The notes below the pieces were generated by a model. That model was not told where the DNA came from and did not search any database. It was given only the letters and a program-made list of their open reading frames with translations. Of a stretch of 17,371 nt of DNA, positions 7,781 through 13,804 are shown in pieces. The DNA is taken from positions 1-17,371 of the forward strand of contig JASLAP010000264.1 in the NCBI GenBank assembly GCA_030147065.1. The letters are read 5' to 3'. This DNA comes from Pseudonocardia sp. GTDB taxonomy: Bacteria; Actinomycetota; Actinomycetes; Mycobacteriales; Pseudonocardiaceae. The translations under genes were made by a program, and so were the position numbers. Positions within the stretch are counted from its first letter, which is position 1, and the number at the start of each line of letters is the position of its first letter.

Positions 7781-7796
7781 CCGACCGTTCGTTCGG
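7781..7796 (-). promoter_or_regulatory. TetR-type operator upstream of paaZ (site 1)
   Basis: CCGACCGTTCGTTCGG is a 16-bp imperfect palindrome. It matches the reverse complement of the paaA site at 14 of 16 positions and the paaG site at 13 of 16. It lies between the likely paaZ -10 box (7803-7808) and its ribosome-binding site, so it would cover the transcription start, fitting repression by the TetR protein encoded nearby. Confidence 0.7.
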
Positions 7797-7802
7797 GAGG
7801 CG

Positions 7803-7831
7803 ACGCTAGCACCCCCGGGACCCCGGTGACA
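7803..7831 (-). promoter_or_regulatory. possible paaZK promoter
   Basis: On the minus strand TAGCGT (7808 down to 7803) fits a -10 box. TGTCAC (7831 down to 7826) sits 17 bases upstream as a weak -35 box. The operator begins 6 bases after the -10 box. Confidence 0.4.
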
Positions 7832-7855
7832 GGCCCCGGAGGCTCGGAATCCGGT

Positions 7856-7897
7856 GGTGGGCGGCGGCCGGCGGCCCTGTGGCCGCCGCTGCCCACC
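7856..7897 (-). terminator. strong GC stem-loop after the 30-codon gene
   Basis: GGTGG plus GCGGCGGCC (7856-7869) pairs with GGCCGCCGC and CCACC (7881-7897), with a 3-base bulge and an 11-base loop. It begins 50 bases past the stop of the small minus-strand gene and stands before the paaZ promoter, so it may stop small-gene transcripts from entering paaZK. The 12 bases GGTGGGCGGCGG recur at 7918-7929 and could form a competing hairpin. Confidence 0.5.
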
Positions 7898-7946
7898 GGG
7901 GGCGGCCGGCCCGGCCGGGTGGGCGGCGGGAGGACGCCCGGGCGCG

Positions 7947-8039
7947 CTACTCGGCCTTCTTGGCCTTCTTGTCCGCCCGCTTCTCCTTGAGGGACTTGGT
8001 CTTCTTGCTCGGGGTCTGGCGCGGCGACTTGTCGGACAT
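7947..8039 (-). CDS. 30-residue lysine-rich small protein
   Basis: ATG at 8039 opens a 30-codon frame ending in TAG (7949-7947). The product starts MSDKSPRQTPSKK and ends in alternating Lys, Ala and Glu (KEKRADKKAKKAE). GGGAAG lies 6 bases upstream of the ATG (8051-8046), which supports real translation. The A-rich lysine codons (AAG) stand out against the GC-rich background. I recall similar tiny basic proteins starting MSDKSPR or MADKSPR and containing SLKEKRA in many actinobacterial genomes, annotated as hypothetical. No function is known to me. The second half is likely one charged helix and might bind nucleic acid or a ribosomal surface, but that is a guess. It lies in the divergent gap between paaZ and the paaG-like gene. 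Confidence 0.72.
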   Translation of the reverse strand: MSDKSPRQTPSKKTKSLKEKRADKKAKKAE

Positions 8040-8152
8040 GGCGCACTTCCCATCGGGCGTGGCCGCAACCACTGCCCTGGTCGGTGGATCGGTCCCGCGC
8101 TGCTGCCGGTGACGGTTCGCGCCGAGGTCCGATCCGACTCCCGTCGAGGACG

Positions 8153-8174
8153 AGGTGGGCCCGGACGCCCACCT
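8153..8174. repeat. 8-bp-stem inverted repeat in the gap before the paaG-like gene
   Basis: AGGTGGGC (8153-8160) is exactly complementary to GCCCACCT (8167-8174), with a 6-base loop. It lies in the 220-bp gap between the small basic gene and the operator of the paaG-like gene. I see no other structure in that gap apart from the ribosome-binding site of the small gene. Confidence 0.35.
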
Positions 8175-8260
8175 GCGAGGTGCTCCCGACCCGCCGGACC
8201 CTACGCGCCCGCGCCCGCGGCGTCGATGGCTCCGGCCGGGTGGCGGCGCCCCGGCGGAGT

Positions 8261-8279
8261 CGACCGATCGTTCGGTCGA
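8261..8279 (+). promoter_or_regulatory. TetR-type operator upstream of the paaG-like gene (site 2)
   Basis: CGACCGATCGTTCGGTCG (8261-8278) is an 18-bp palindrome with one mismatched pair. In the 16-bp register CCGA-N8-TCGA (8264-8279) it matches the paaZ site at 13 of 16 bases. It overlaps the expected -35 region, since TAGCAT at 8284-8289 looks like the -10 box. It also contains ACCG-N2-CG-N2-CGGT, which as I recall is the core published for Corynebacterium glutamicum PaaR. Because the TetR gene is second in this transcript, the site implies autoregulation. Confidence 0.7.
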
Positions 8280-8283
8280 TGGC

Positions 8284-8289
8284 TAGCAT
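8284..8289 (+). promoter_or_regulatory. possible -10 box for a leaderless paaG-like transcript
   Basis: TAGCAT fits TAnnnT and ends 7 bases before GTG 8297, the classical distance from a -10 box to the first transcribed base. Together with the lack of a ribosome-binding site, this suggests a leaderless mRNA beginning at that GTG. Confidence 0.45.
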
Positions 8290-8296
8290 GCTCCGG

Positions 8297-9109
8297 GTGA
8301 CCGCAGCCCCAGCCGATCCGCCCGTCCTGGTCGAGCGCGACGACGAGGACCAGGCGGTCGCCGTGCTCACGCTCAACCGCCCGGCCCGGTACAACGCCCT
8401 GACCGTCGAGCTGAAGGTCGCGCTCCGGGACGCCGTCGCCGAGCTGGCCACCGCCACCGGCGTGCGGGCGCTGGTGCTGACCGGTGCGGGCAAGGCGTTC
8501 TGCGTCGGCCAGGACCTCGGCGAGCACGCCGAGACCCTGCGCGCCGACGCCGCCGGCTCGTTCGACACCGTGGTCGAGCACTACAACCCGATCGTGCTCG
8601 GGCTGGTCGACCTGCCCTTCCCGGTCGTCGCGGCGATCAACGGACCGTGCGTGGGTGCGGGGCTCGGCTTCGCGCTGGCCTGCGACCTGCGGGTGGCCGC
8701 GGCCGGGCTGAAGTTCTCCACCGCGTTCACCGGCATCGGGCTGACCGCCGACTCCGGGCTGTCGGCGAGCCTGGCGCACGCCGTCGGGACCGCGCGGGCG
8801 ACCGAGCTGCTGATGCTGAACGAGACGTTCACCGCCGAGCAGGCGCGGGACTGGGGGCTGGTGCGCGAGGTCGTCGCGCCCGAGGACGTGCTCCCGACCG
8901 CGCTGGCCCTGGCCCGGCGGCTGGCCACCGGCCCCACCAAGGCCTACGCCGAGGTCAAGCGGGCGGTCCGGTTCGGCGCGGTCAGCGAGCTGCCCGCGGT
9001 GCTGGCCGCCGAGGGTGCCGCCCAGGCGCGGCTGGCGACCACGAAGGACCACGTGGCCGCCGTCGAGGACTTCCTGGCCAAGCGGCGGCCCACCTTCTCC
9101 GGGCAGTGA
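8297..9109 (+). CDS. paaG: crotonase-family isomerase, PaaG-like (ring-1,2-epoxyphenylacetyl-CoA isomerase)
   Basis: This 270-residue crotonase-fold protein should convert ring-1,2-epoxyphenylacetyl-CoA to oxepin-CoA in the cytoplasm. The oxyanion-hole elements are AFCVGQDL (residues 67-74) and AAINGPCVGAGLG (112-124). At the catalytic loop it has GLTADSGLS with D152 in place of the glutamates of true enoyl-CoA hydratases. A lone aspartate here is typical of PaaG-type isomerases. A general enoyl-CoA hydratase/isomerase remains possible. Starts ATG 8279, ATG 8288 and GTG 8297 are all in frame. I chose 8297 because the operator and a likely -10 box occupy the sequence before it. Its stop overlaps the TetR start as GTGA, so the two genes are cotranscribed. 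Confidence 0.85.
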   Translation: MTAAPADPPVLVERDDEDQAVAVLTLNRPARYNALTVELKVALRDAVAELATATGVRALVLTGAGKAFCVGQDLGEHAETLRADAAGSFDTVVEHYNPIVLGLVDLPFPVVAAINGPCVGAGLGFALACDLRVAAAGLKFSTAFTGIGLTADSGLSASLAHAVGTARATELLMLNETFTAEQARDWGLVREVVAPEDVLPTALALARRLATGPTKAYAEVKRAVRFGAVSELPAVLAAEGAAQARLATTKDHVAAVEDFLAKRRPTFSGQ

Positions 9110-9717
9110 CGCCGGTGACCGCGGAGGCGACCGGCCGGCGGCTGCGCCGACCCGCGCAGGGCCCGGGCTCGTTGCTGGAGATCGCGGTCGGCGAGTTCAA
9201 CACCCGCGGCTACGACGCGACGTCCATGGAGGACCTCTCGCGGGCCGCCGGGATCACCAAGTCCTCGTTCTACCACCACTTCTCCGGCAAGGAGGCGCTG
9301 CTGCGGGCGGCGCTGGAGCGGGCCCTGGACGGCCTGTTCGGGATCCTCGACGAGCCCGACGCCGTCCGCGGGTCCCCGGTCGAACGGCTGCGGCACATCG
9401 TCCGCGGCCAGATCTCGGTGCTCACCGCCGAGCTGCCCTACGTGACGCTGCTGCTGCGGGTGCGCGGCAACACCGAGACCGAGCGCTGGGCGCTGGACCG
9501 GCGCCGCGAGTTCGACGCCCGGGTCGCGGCGATCGTGCGGGAAGCCGTCGAGCAGGGGGAGCTGCGCTCGGACGTGGACCCGGCGCTGGCCGCCCGCCTG
9601 CTGTCGGGGCTGGTCAACTCGGTCGTCGAGTGGTTCCGTCCAGGCCGCCCCGGCGCCGCCCGCCTCCCCGACGACGTCGCCCGGGCCGCGTTCGACGGCA
9701 TCCTCCCCATCGCCTGA
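9106..9717 (+). CDS. paaR: TetR/AcrR-family repressor of the paa genes (PaaR-like)
   Basis: The protein has 203 residues. The N-terminal helix-turn-helix at about residues 39-64 (TSMEDLSRAAGITKSSFYHHFSGKEAL) is the canonical TetR DNA-binding domain. The rest is an all-helical ligand-binding and dimerisation domain. The start GTG 9106 overlaps the stop of the paaG-like gene as GTGA; GTG 9115 is an in-frame alternative. Its place inside the cluster, and three related palindromes at paaZ, paaG and paaA, suggest that it represses all three transcripts and its own. By analogy with known PaaR and PaaX regulators the inducer would be phenylacetyl-CoA, but nothing in the sequence shows the ligand. 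The TetR family call is certain and the PaaR role is inferred from context. Confidence 0.85.
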   Translation: MTPVTAEATGRRLRRPAQGPGSLLEIAVGEFNTRGYDATSMEDLSRAAGITKSSFYHHFSGKEALLRAALERALDGLFGILDEPDAVRGSPVERLRHIVRGQISVLTAELPYVTLLLRVRGNTETERWALDRRREFDARVAAIVREAVEQGELRSDVDPALAARLLSGLVNSVVEWFRPGRPGAARLPDDVARAAFDGILPIA

Positions 9718-9741
9718 CGGGCATCGCCCGACCGCATCACC

Positions 9742-9770
9742 TTGCGCGGGCCGCAGGACTGCGTCACCAT
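9742..9770 (+). promoter_or_regulatory. possible paaABCDE promoter
   Basis: TTGCGC (9742-9747) and CACCAT (9765-9770) are 17 bases apart and could serve as -35 and -10 boxes. The operator begins 2 to 5 bases later, which would place the start of transcription inside it, as at paaZ. The -10 match is weak. Confidence 0.3.
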
Positions 9771-9772
9771 GG

Positions 9773-9794
9773 CAACCGAACGAACATTCGGTTG
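9773..9794 (+). promoter_or_regulatory. TetR-type operator upstream of paaA (site 3)
   Basis: CAACCGAA (9773-9780) is exactly complementary to TTCGGTTG (9787-9794). The 16-bp core CCGAACGAACATTCGG (9776-9791), reverse-complemented, matches the paaZ site at 14 of 16 bases. It ends directly at the paaA ribosome-binding site, so a bound repressor would block transcription start. Confidence 0.75.
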
Positions 9795-9808
9795 AGGGGG
9801 TGGCGGTG

Positions 9809-10762
9809 GTGACCGCGACGCTGGACGAGCAGGAACTGCAGGTCGGGTTCGAGTCCGTGATCGCGGCCGACCAGCGGATCGAGCCGCGGGACTGGATGCC
9901 CGAGGCCTACCGGCGCACGCTGGTCCGCCAGATCGCCCAGCACGCCCACTCCGAGATCATCGGCATGCAGCCGGAGGGGAACTGGATCGCCCGCGCGCCC
10001 AGCCTGCGCCGCAAGGCGATCCTGCTGGCCAAGGTGCAGGACGAGGCCGGCCACGGGATGTACCTCTACGCCGCGGCCGAGACCCTCGGCGTGGACCGCG
10101 AGGAGCTCACCGAGAAGCTGATCGCGAACAAGCAGAAGTACTCCTCGATCTTCAACTACCCGACGCTGTCCTACGCCGACGTCGGGGTGATCGGCTGGCT
10201 GGTCGACGGGGCGGCGATCTGCAACCAGGTGCCGCTGTGCCGCTGCTCCTACGGCCCCTACGCCCGGGCGATGATCCGGATCTGCAAGGAGGAGTCGTTC
10301 CACCAGCGGCAGGGCTACGAGCTGCTGCTGGCCATGGTCAACGGCACCGACGCGCAGCGCGAGATGGTGCAGGAGTCGACGAACCGGTTCTGGTGGCCGT
10401 CGCTGATGATGTTCGGCCCGCCGGACGCCGACTCGCCCAACACCTCGCAGTCGATGGCCTGGGGCATCAAGCGCCACACCAACGACGAGCTGCGCCAGCG
10501 GTTCGTGGACATGACCGTGCCGCAGGCCGAGGCGCTCGGGGTCACGCTGCCCGACCCCGGGCTGGCGTGGAACGCCGAGCGCGGCCACTACGACTTCTCC
10601 GAGCCCGACTGGAGCGAGCTCAAGGCGGTGATCTCCGGGTCGGGGCCGAGCAACGCCCAGCGGCTGGCCCACCGCCGCCGGGCCCACGAGGACGGGGCCT
10701 GGGTGCGCGAGGCGGCCCGGGCGTACGCGGAGAAGCAGGCCCGGAAGGGGGTGTCGGCGTGA
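9809..10762 (+). CDS. paaA: 1,2-phenylacetyl-CoA epoxidase, catalytic subunit PaaA
   Basis: This is the 317-residue catalytic subunit of the soluble di-iron monooxygenase that puts one oxygen atom onto the ring of phenylacetyl-CoA. The ferritin-like iron ligands are visible as QHAHSEI (E49), QDEAGHG (E79, H82) and CKEESFHQRQ (E161 or E162, H165). The segments IGMQPEGNWI and FNYPTLSYADVGVIGW are typical of PaaA, and the length is normal. Three in-frame GTG codons (9800, 9806, 9809) are possible starts. GAGGGGG (9794-9800) overlaps the first and is 8 bases from the third, so I chose 9809, with 9806 nearly as good. It is first in a tight paaABCD run, with the operator directly upstream. Confidence 0.96.
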   Translation: MTATLDEQELQVGFESVIAADQRIEPRDWMPEAYRRTLVRQIAQHAHSEIIGMQPEGNWIARAPSLRRKAILLAKVQDEAGHGMYLYAAAETLGVDREELTEKLIANKQKYSSIFNYPTLSYADVGVIGWLVDGAAICNQVPLCRCSYGPYARAMIRICKEESFHQRQGYELLLAMVNGTDAQREMVQESTNRFWWPSLMMFGPPDADSPNTSQSMAWGIKRHTNDELRQRFVDMTVPQAEALGVTLPDPGLAWNAERGHYDFSEPDWSELKAVISGSGPSNAQRLAHRRRAHEDGAWVREAARAYAEKQARKGVSA

Positions 10763-11115
10763 CCGACATGACCGCCGAGGGCGGCCACGGCGCCGTCCCG
10801 ACCGAGGGCGTGCCCACCGGTTCGGGCACCGCGAAGGGCACCTGGCCGCTGTACGAGGTCTTCGTGCGCGGCAAGCGCGGGCTCAACCACGTGCACGTCG
10901 GCTCGATCCACGCCGCCGACGCCGAGATGGCCCTGCACAACGCCCGCGACCTCTACACCCGCCGCAACGAGGGGGTGTCGATCTGGGTGGTGCCGGCCGC
11001 CGACATCACCGCGTCCAGCCCGGCGGAGAAGGACCCGTTCTTCGCCCCGGCCGCCGACAAGGTCTACCGGCACCCGACCTTCTACGCGATCCCGGAGGAG
11101 GTGCCGCACCTGTGA
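10759..11115 (+). CDS. paaB: 1,2-phenylacetyl-CoA epoxidase subunit PaaB
   Basis: This 118-residue small subunit bridges and stabilises PaaAC complexes in the epoxidase. The core from WPLYEVFVRGKRGLNHVHVGS through ALHNARDLYTRRNEGVSIWVV is the conserved PaaB fold. The first 28 or so residues are a Gly/Thr-rich extension beyond the usual N-terminus. The start GTG 10759 overlaps the paaA stop as GTGA and has GGAAGGGGG 8 bases upstream. ATG 10768 is an alternative. The end of the gene overlaps the paaC start by 4 bases, so translation of A, B and C should be coupled. Confidence 0.95.
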   Translation: MTDMTAEGGHGAVPTEGVPTGSGTAKGTWPLYEVFVRGKRGLNHVHVGSIHAADAEMALHNARDLYTRRNEGVSIWVVPAADITASSPAEKDPFFAPAADKVYRHPTFYAIPEEVPHL

Positions 11116-12032
11116 GCGGCCACGCCTCCCAGGACGACCACGACGCCACCAACGCCTACCAGGCCCTGGCCGACTCCATCGCGCACGACGACCCGCGGTG
11201 GGCGTTCGGGACCGGGGTGGAGGACGTCCAGGCCGAGATCACCTCGCCGGTGCCGGACGGCGTCGACGCCGCGGACCTGGCGCAGTACTGCCTGATGCTC
11301 GGCGACGACGCGCTGATCTGCAGCCAGCGCCTCACCGAGTGGGTCAGCAACGCCCCGGAGCTCGAAGAGGAGGTCGCGCTGGCCAACACCGCGCTGGACC
11401 TGCTCGGCCAGGCCCGGGTGCTGCTCGCCCGCGCGGCCCACGTCGAGGGCGCCGGCCGCGACGAGGACGCCCTGGCCTACCTGCGCGCCGAGGCGGAGTT
11501 CCGCAACGTGGCGCTGGCCGAGCTGCCCGACGAGCTGGACTTCGCCCGGGCGGTCGCCCGGCTGCTGATCTTCTCCAGCTGGCGGCTGGCGGTGCTGAAC
11601 CGGCTGCTGGACTCCCGCGACCCGGTGCTGGCCGCGGTGGCCGGCAAGGGCGTCAAGGAGCTGACCTACCACCGCGATTACGCCGCCCGCTGGACGCTGC
11701 GCCTGGGTGACGGCACGGCGGAGTCGCACCGGCGGATGCAGGCCGCGCTGGACGCGGTGTGGCCGTACGTGGGGGAGCTGTTCCGCACCTCCGAGGTCGA
11801 GCGGCGGTTGGTCGCCGCCGGTGTCGCCGTCGACCCGGCCGAGGTCCGCGAGGAGGTCGACGCCGTCCTGGACGAGGTGCTGGCCCGGGCGACGCTGACC
11901 CGCCCCGCGGTGCCGCCGGCGGGCACGATCGGCGGCCGCAGCGGGCGGGAGGGCCTGCACACCGAGCACCTCGGGCACGTGCTCGCCGAGCTGCAGATCC
12001 TGGCCCGCCAGCACCCGGGGGCGACATGGTGA
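11112..12032 (+). CDS. paaC: 1,2-phenylacetyl-CoA epoxidase structural subunit PaaC
   Basis: This 306-residue ferritin-fold subunit pairs with PaaA but does not itself perform catalysis. Recognisable stretches are YCLMLGDDALICSQRLTEWV, LANTALDLLGQARVLL and GVKELTYHRDYAARWTLRLG, all characteristic of PaaC. The C-terminus, with LTRP and GRSGREGLHTEHLGHVLAELQ, also matches the family. GTG 11112 overlaps the paaB stop as GTGA. The length is somewhat above E. coli PaaC because of a longer N-terminus (first 20 residues). The stop at 12030-12032 overlaps the start of paaD. Confidence 0.95.
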   Translation: MSGHASQDDHDATNAYQALADSIAHDDPRWAFGTGVEDVQAEITSPVPDGVDAADLAQYCLMLGDDALICSQRLTEWVSNAPELEEEVALANTALDLLGQARVLLARAAHVEGAGRDEDALAYLRAEAEFRNVALAELPDELDFARAVARLLIFSSWRLAVLNRLLDSRDPVLAAVAGKGVKELTYHRDYAARWTLRLGDGTAESHRRMQAALDAVWPYVGELFRTSEVERRLVAAGVAVDPAEVREEVDAVLDEVLARATLTRPAVPPAGTIGGRSGREGLHTEHLGHVLAELQILARQHPGATW

Positions 12033-12535
12033 CCACGACCGGCAGGGCCGATGCGCGCCAGGTCGTGGCGCGCGTCGTCGACCCGGAGATGCCCATGCTC
12101 ACCCTCGACGACCTCGGCGTCATCCGCGGAGTGGACGTCGACGGCGACGCCGTGACGGTCACCATCACCCCGACCTACTCCGGCTGCCCCGCCGTCGAGG
12201 TCATGCGCGACGACATCCGCGCCCGGCTGGCCGAGGCCGGCTACCCGCGGGTGGAGGTGCGCACGGTGTTCTCCCCGGCGTGGAGCACCGACTGGATCTC
12301 CGAGGCCGGCCGCCGCGCGCTGGCCGAGCACGGCATCGCCCCGCCCGACCGCATCGGCCCCCGCGCCACCGGCCCCATCCCGCTCACCCTCACCGCGCCG
12401 ACCACCGTCGTGCGGTGCCCGCGCTGCGGCTCGCCGGCCACCGACGAGCTGTCCCGCTTCGGCCCCACCGCCTGCACCGCGCTGCGCCGCTGCACCGCCT
12501 GCCGCGAACCGTTCGAGCACGTCAAGGAGATCTAG
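12026..12535 (+). CDS. paaD: PaaD, MIP18/SufT-like maturation factor of the epoxidase
   Basis: The protein has 169 residues. The N-terminal DUF59/MIP18 domain contains VVDPEMPMLTLDDLGVIRGV and TYSGCPAVEVM. The C-terminal extension holds a cysteine set, C131-P-R-C134 and C150 with C156-T-A-C159, expected to bind zinc or an iron-sulfur cluster. PaaD is required for epoxidase activity, probably in loading or maturing a metal cofactor, although it is not part of the purified complex. ATG 12026 overlaps the end of paaC by 7 bases; GTG 12029 would give the usual GTGA overlap and is an equal alternative. GGGGG lies just upstream. The gene is followed by a long palindrome rather than directly by paaE. 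Confidence 0.93.
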   Translation: MVTTTGRADARQVVARVVDPEMPMLTLDDLGVIRGVDVDGDAVTVTITPTYSGCPAVEVMRDDIRARLAEAGYPRVEVRTVFSPAWSTDWISEAGRRALAEHGIAPPDRIGPRATGPIPLTLTAPTTVVRCPRCGSPATDELSRFGPTACTALRRCTACREPFEHVKEI

Positions 12536-12581
12536 GTCGTGCGTGAGTTTCATGCCTATGGCCATGAAACTCGCGCACGAC
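12536..12581 (+). repeat. 46-bp near-perfect palindrome between paaD and paaE
   Basis: GTCGTGCGTGAGTTTCATG (12536-12554) pairs with 12563-12581 along 19 bases with a single mismatch (T/G wobble in RNA). The 8-base loop is CCTATGGC. It starts at the base after the paaD stop and ends 2 bases before the paaE ribosome-binding site GAGGAGG (12584-12590), filling the spacer exactly. It contains A/T-rich runs unlike the flanking genes. It may be a dispersed extragenic palindrome, a partial terminator, or an mRNA stem that sets the PaaE ratio. Confidence 0.75.
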
Positions 12582-12594
12582 CCGAGGAGGTTCG

Positions 12595-13686
12595 ATGAGT
12601 GCGCCGACGACCGAGGTCGTGACGCGGGCCAGCAGCGGGTTCCACGCGCTGCGGGTGGCCGACGTCGAGCGGTTGTGCGACGACGCTGTCGCGGTCACCT
12701 TCGACGTGCCCGCGGACCTGCAGGAGACCTACGCGTTCCGGCCCGGCCAGTACCTGACCCTGCGGCTGGTCCGGGACGGGCAGGAGGAGCGCCGGTCTTA
12801 CTCGATCTGCGCCCCGGCCGGCGCGCCGCCGCGGATCGGGGTGCGCCGGGTCGACACCGGGATGTTCTCCGAATGGCTGGTCGACCGGCTCGCCGCCGGC
12901 GAGGAGATCGAGGTCGCCCCGCCGTCCGGCTCGTTCACCCCGGAGATCGCCCCGGGCAGCCACCACGGCCTGGTCGCCGCGGGCTCCGGCATCACCCCGG
13001 TGCTGTCGATCGCGGCGTCGGTGCTGGCCGCGCACCCGGACACCCGGGTCACCCTGCTCTACGGCAACCGGCGCACCGACACGGTGATGTTCACCGAGGA
13101 GCTGGCCGACCTGAAGAACGCCCACGGCCCCCGGCTGCACCTGCTGCACGTGCTGTCCCGCGAGCCGATGGAGGCCGAGATCTTCACCGGCCGGCTGGAC
13201 GCGGACAAGCTGCGCACCCTGCTCGGCGCCCTGGTCGACGTGGACGGCGTGGACCACTGGTGGCTGTGCGGGCCGCTCGGCATGACCGAGGACGCCGTCG
13301 AGGTGCTGCGCGGCTTCGGGGTGGACCGCAAGCGGGTGCACCGCGAGCTGTTCTACGTCGACGAGCCGCCGCCCGAGCTGCACCGCGCCGACGAGGTCGT
13401 CGAGGGCGAGACCAGCGAGGTCACCGTCGTGCTCAACGGGCGCTCGACCACGTTGACCCTGCCGCGGGCGGAGTCGGTGCTGGACGCGGCCCAGCGCATC
13501 CGCGGCGACCTGCCGTTCGCCTGCAAGGGCGGGGTGTGCGGCACCTGCCGGGCCCGGGTGACCGACGGCGAGGTGACCATGCGGCGCAACTTCGCGCTGG
13601 AGGACGAGGAGGTCGAGGCCGGCTTCGTGCTCACCTGCCAGACCCGCCCGGTGTCCGACGCGGTCACCGTCGACTTCGACTCCTGA
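12595..13686 (+). CDS. paaE: 1,2-phenylacetyl-CoA epoxidase reductase PaaE
   Basis: This 363-residue reductase passes electrons from NADPH to the PaaA di-iron site. The FAD-binding domain shows FRPGQYLTLR and RRSYSI (RSYS at residues 67-70). The nucleotide-binding domain shows GSGITPVLSI at about 120-129 and WLCGPLGM. The C-terminal plant-type [2Fe-2S] ferredoxin domain has C310, C315 and C318 in CKGGVCGTC and C348 in TCQTRP. All cofactor motifs are intact. ATG 12595 has GAGGAGG ending 4 bases upstream. It is the only gene of the paaABCDE run not overlapping its neighbour; the palindrome fills the gap. Confidence 0.96.
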   Translation: MSAPTTEVVTRASSGFHALRVADVERLCDDAVAVTFDVPADLQETYAFRPGQYLTLRLVRDGQEERRSYSICAPAGAPPRIGVRRVDTGMFSEWLVDRLAAGEEIEVAPPSGSFTPEIAPGSHHGLVAAGSGITPVLSIAASVLAAHPDTRVTLLYGNRRTDTVMFTEELADLKNAHGPRLHLLHVLSREPMEAEIFTGRLDADKLRTLLGALVDVDGVDHWWLCGPLGMTEDAVEVLRGFGVDRKRVHRELFYVDEPPPELHRADEVVEGETSEVTVVLNGRSTTLTLPRAESVLDAAQRIRGDLPFACKGGVCGTCRARVTDGEVTMRRNFALEDEEVEAGFVLTCQTRPVSDAVTVDFDS

Positions 13687-13695
13687 CGCCCCGCC

Positions 13696-13726
13696 CCGCT
13701 CGTCGGGCCGATCGGGAGCGGCTCTT
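13696..13726 (+). terminator. possible terminator after paaE
   Basis: CCGCTC (13696-13701) pairs with GAGCGG (13716-13721) around an inner CCGATCGG, and CTCTT follows at 13722-13726. It lies 10 bases past the paaE stop. The stem is short, so the call is tentative. Nothing else is evident in 13727-13804. Confidence 0.35.
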
Positions 13727-13804
13727 GTCCGACCTGTGCTGCGAGAGCGGTTCTCGTCCGGTCCTGGCCATGCGGCGGCGTCCAGGCCGGGACATCTCGA
13801 CGGA

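Noticed and set aside
5997..7829. Plus-strand 610-codon frame over paaZ
   Set aside because: It is antisense to intact PaaZ with both catalytic residues conserved, and its composition is that of a shadow frame.
8111..8150. tRNA-like GGTTCGCGCC and GGTCCGATCC segments
   Set aside because: No acceptor stem, D arm or anticodon arm can be built around them.
4387..8568. A 1393-codon minus-strand frame that would extend PaaK far upstream
   Set aside because: Only the last 445 codons are PaaK. The rest is out of frame with paaZ and has no domain. The GTGA overlap gives a normal start at 5724.
12543..12594. A short coding frame starting inside the paaD-paaE palindrome (MSFMPMAMKLAHD)
   Set aside because: The palindrome gives similar Met-rich peptides on both strands, there is no ribosome-binding site, and the frame runs on as a shadow of paaE.
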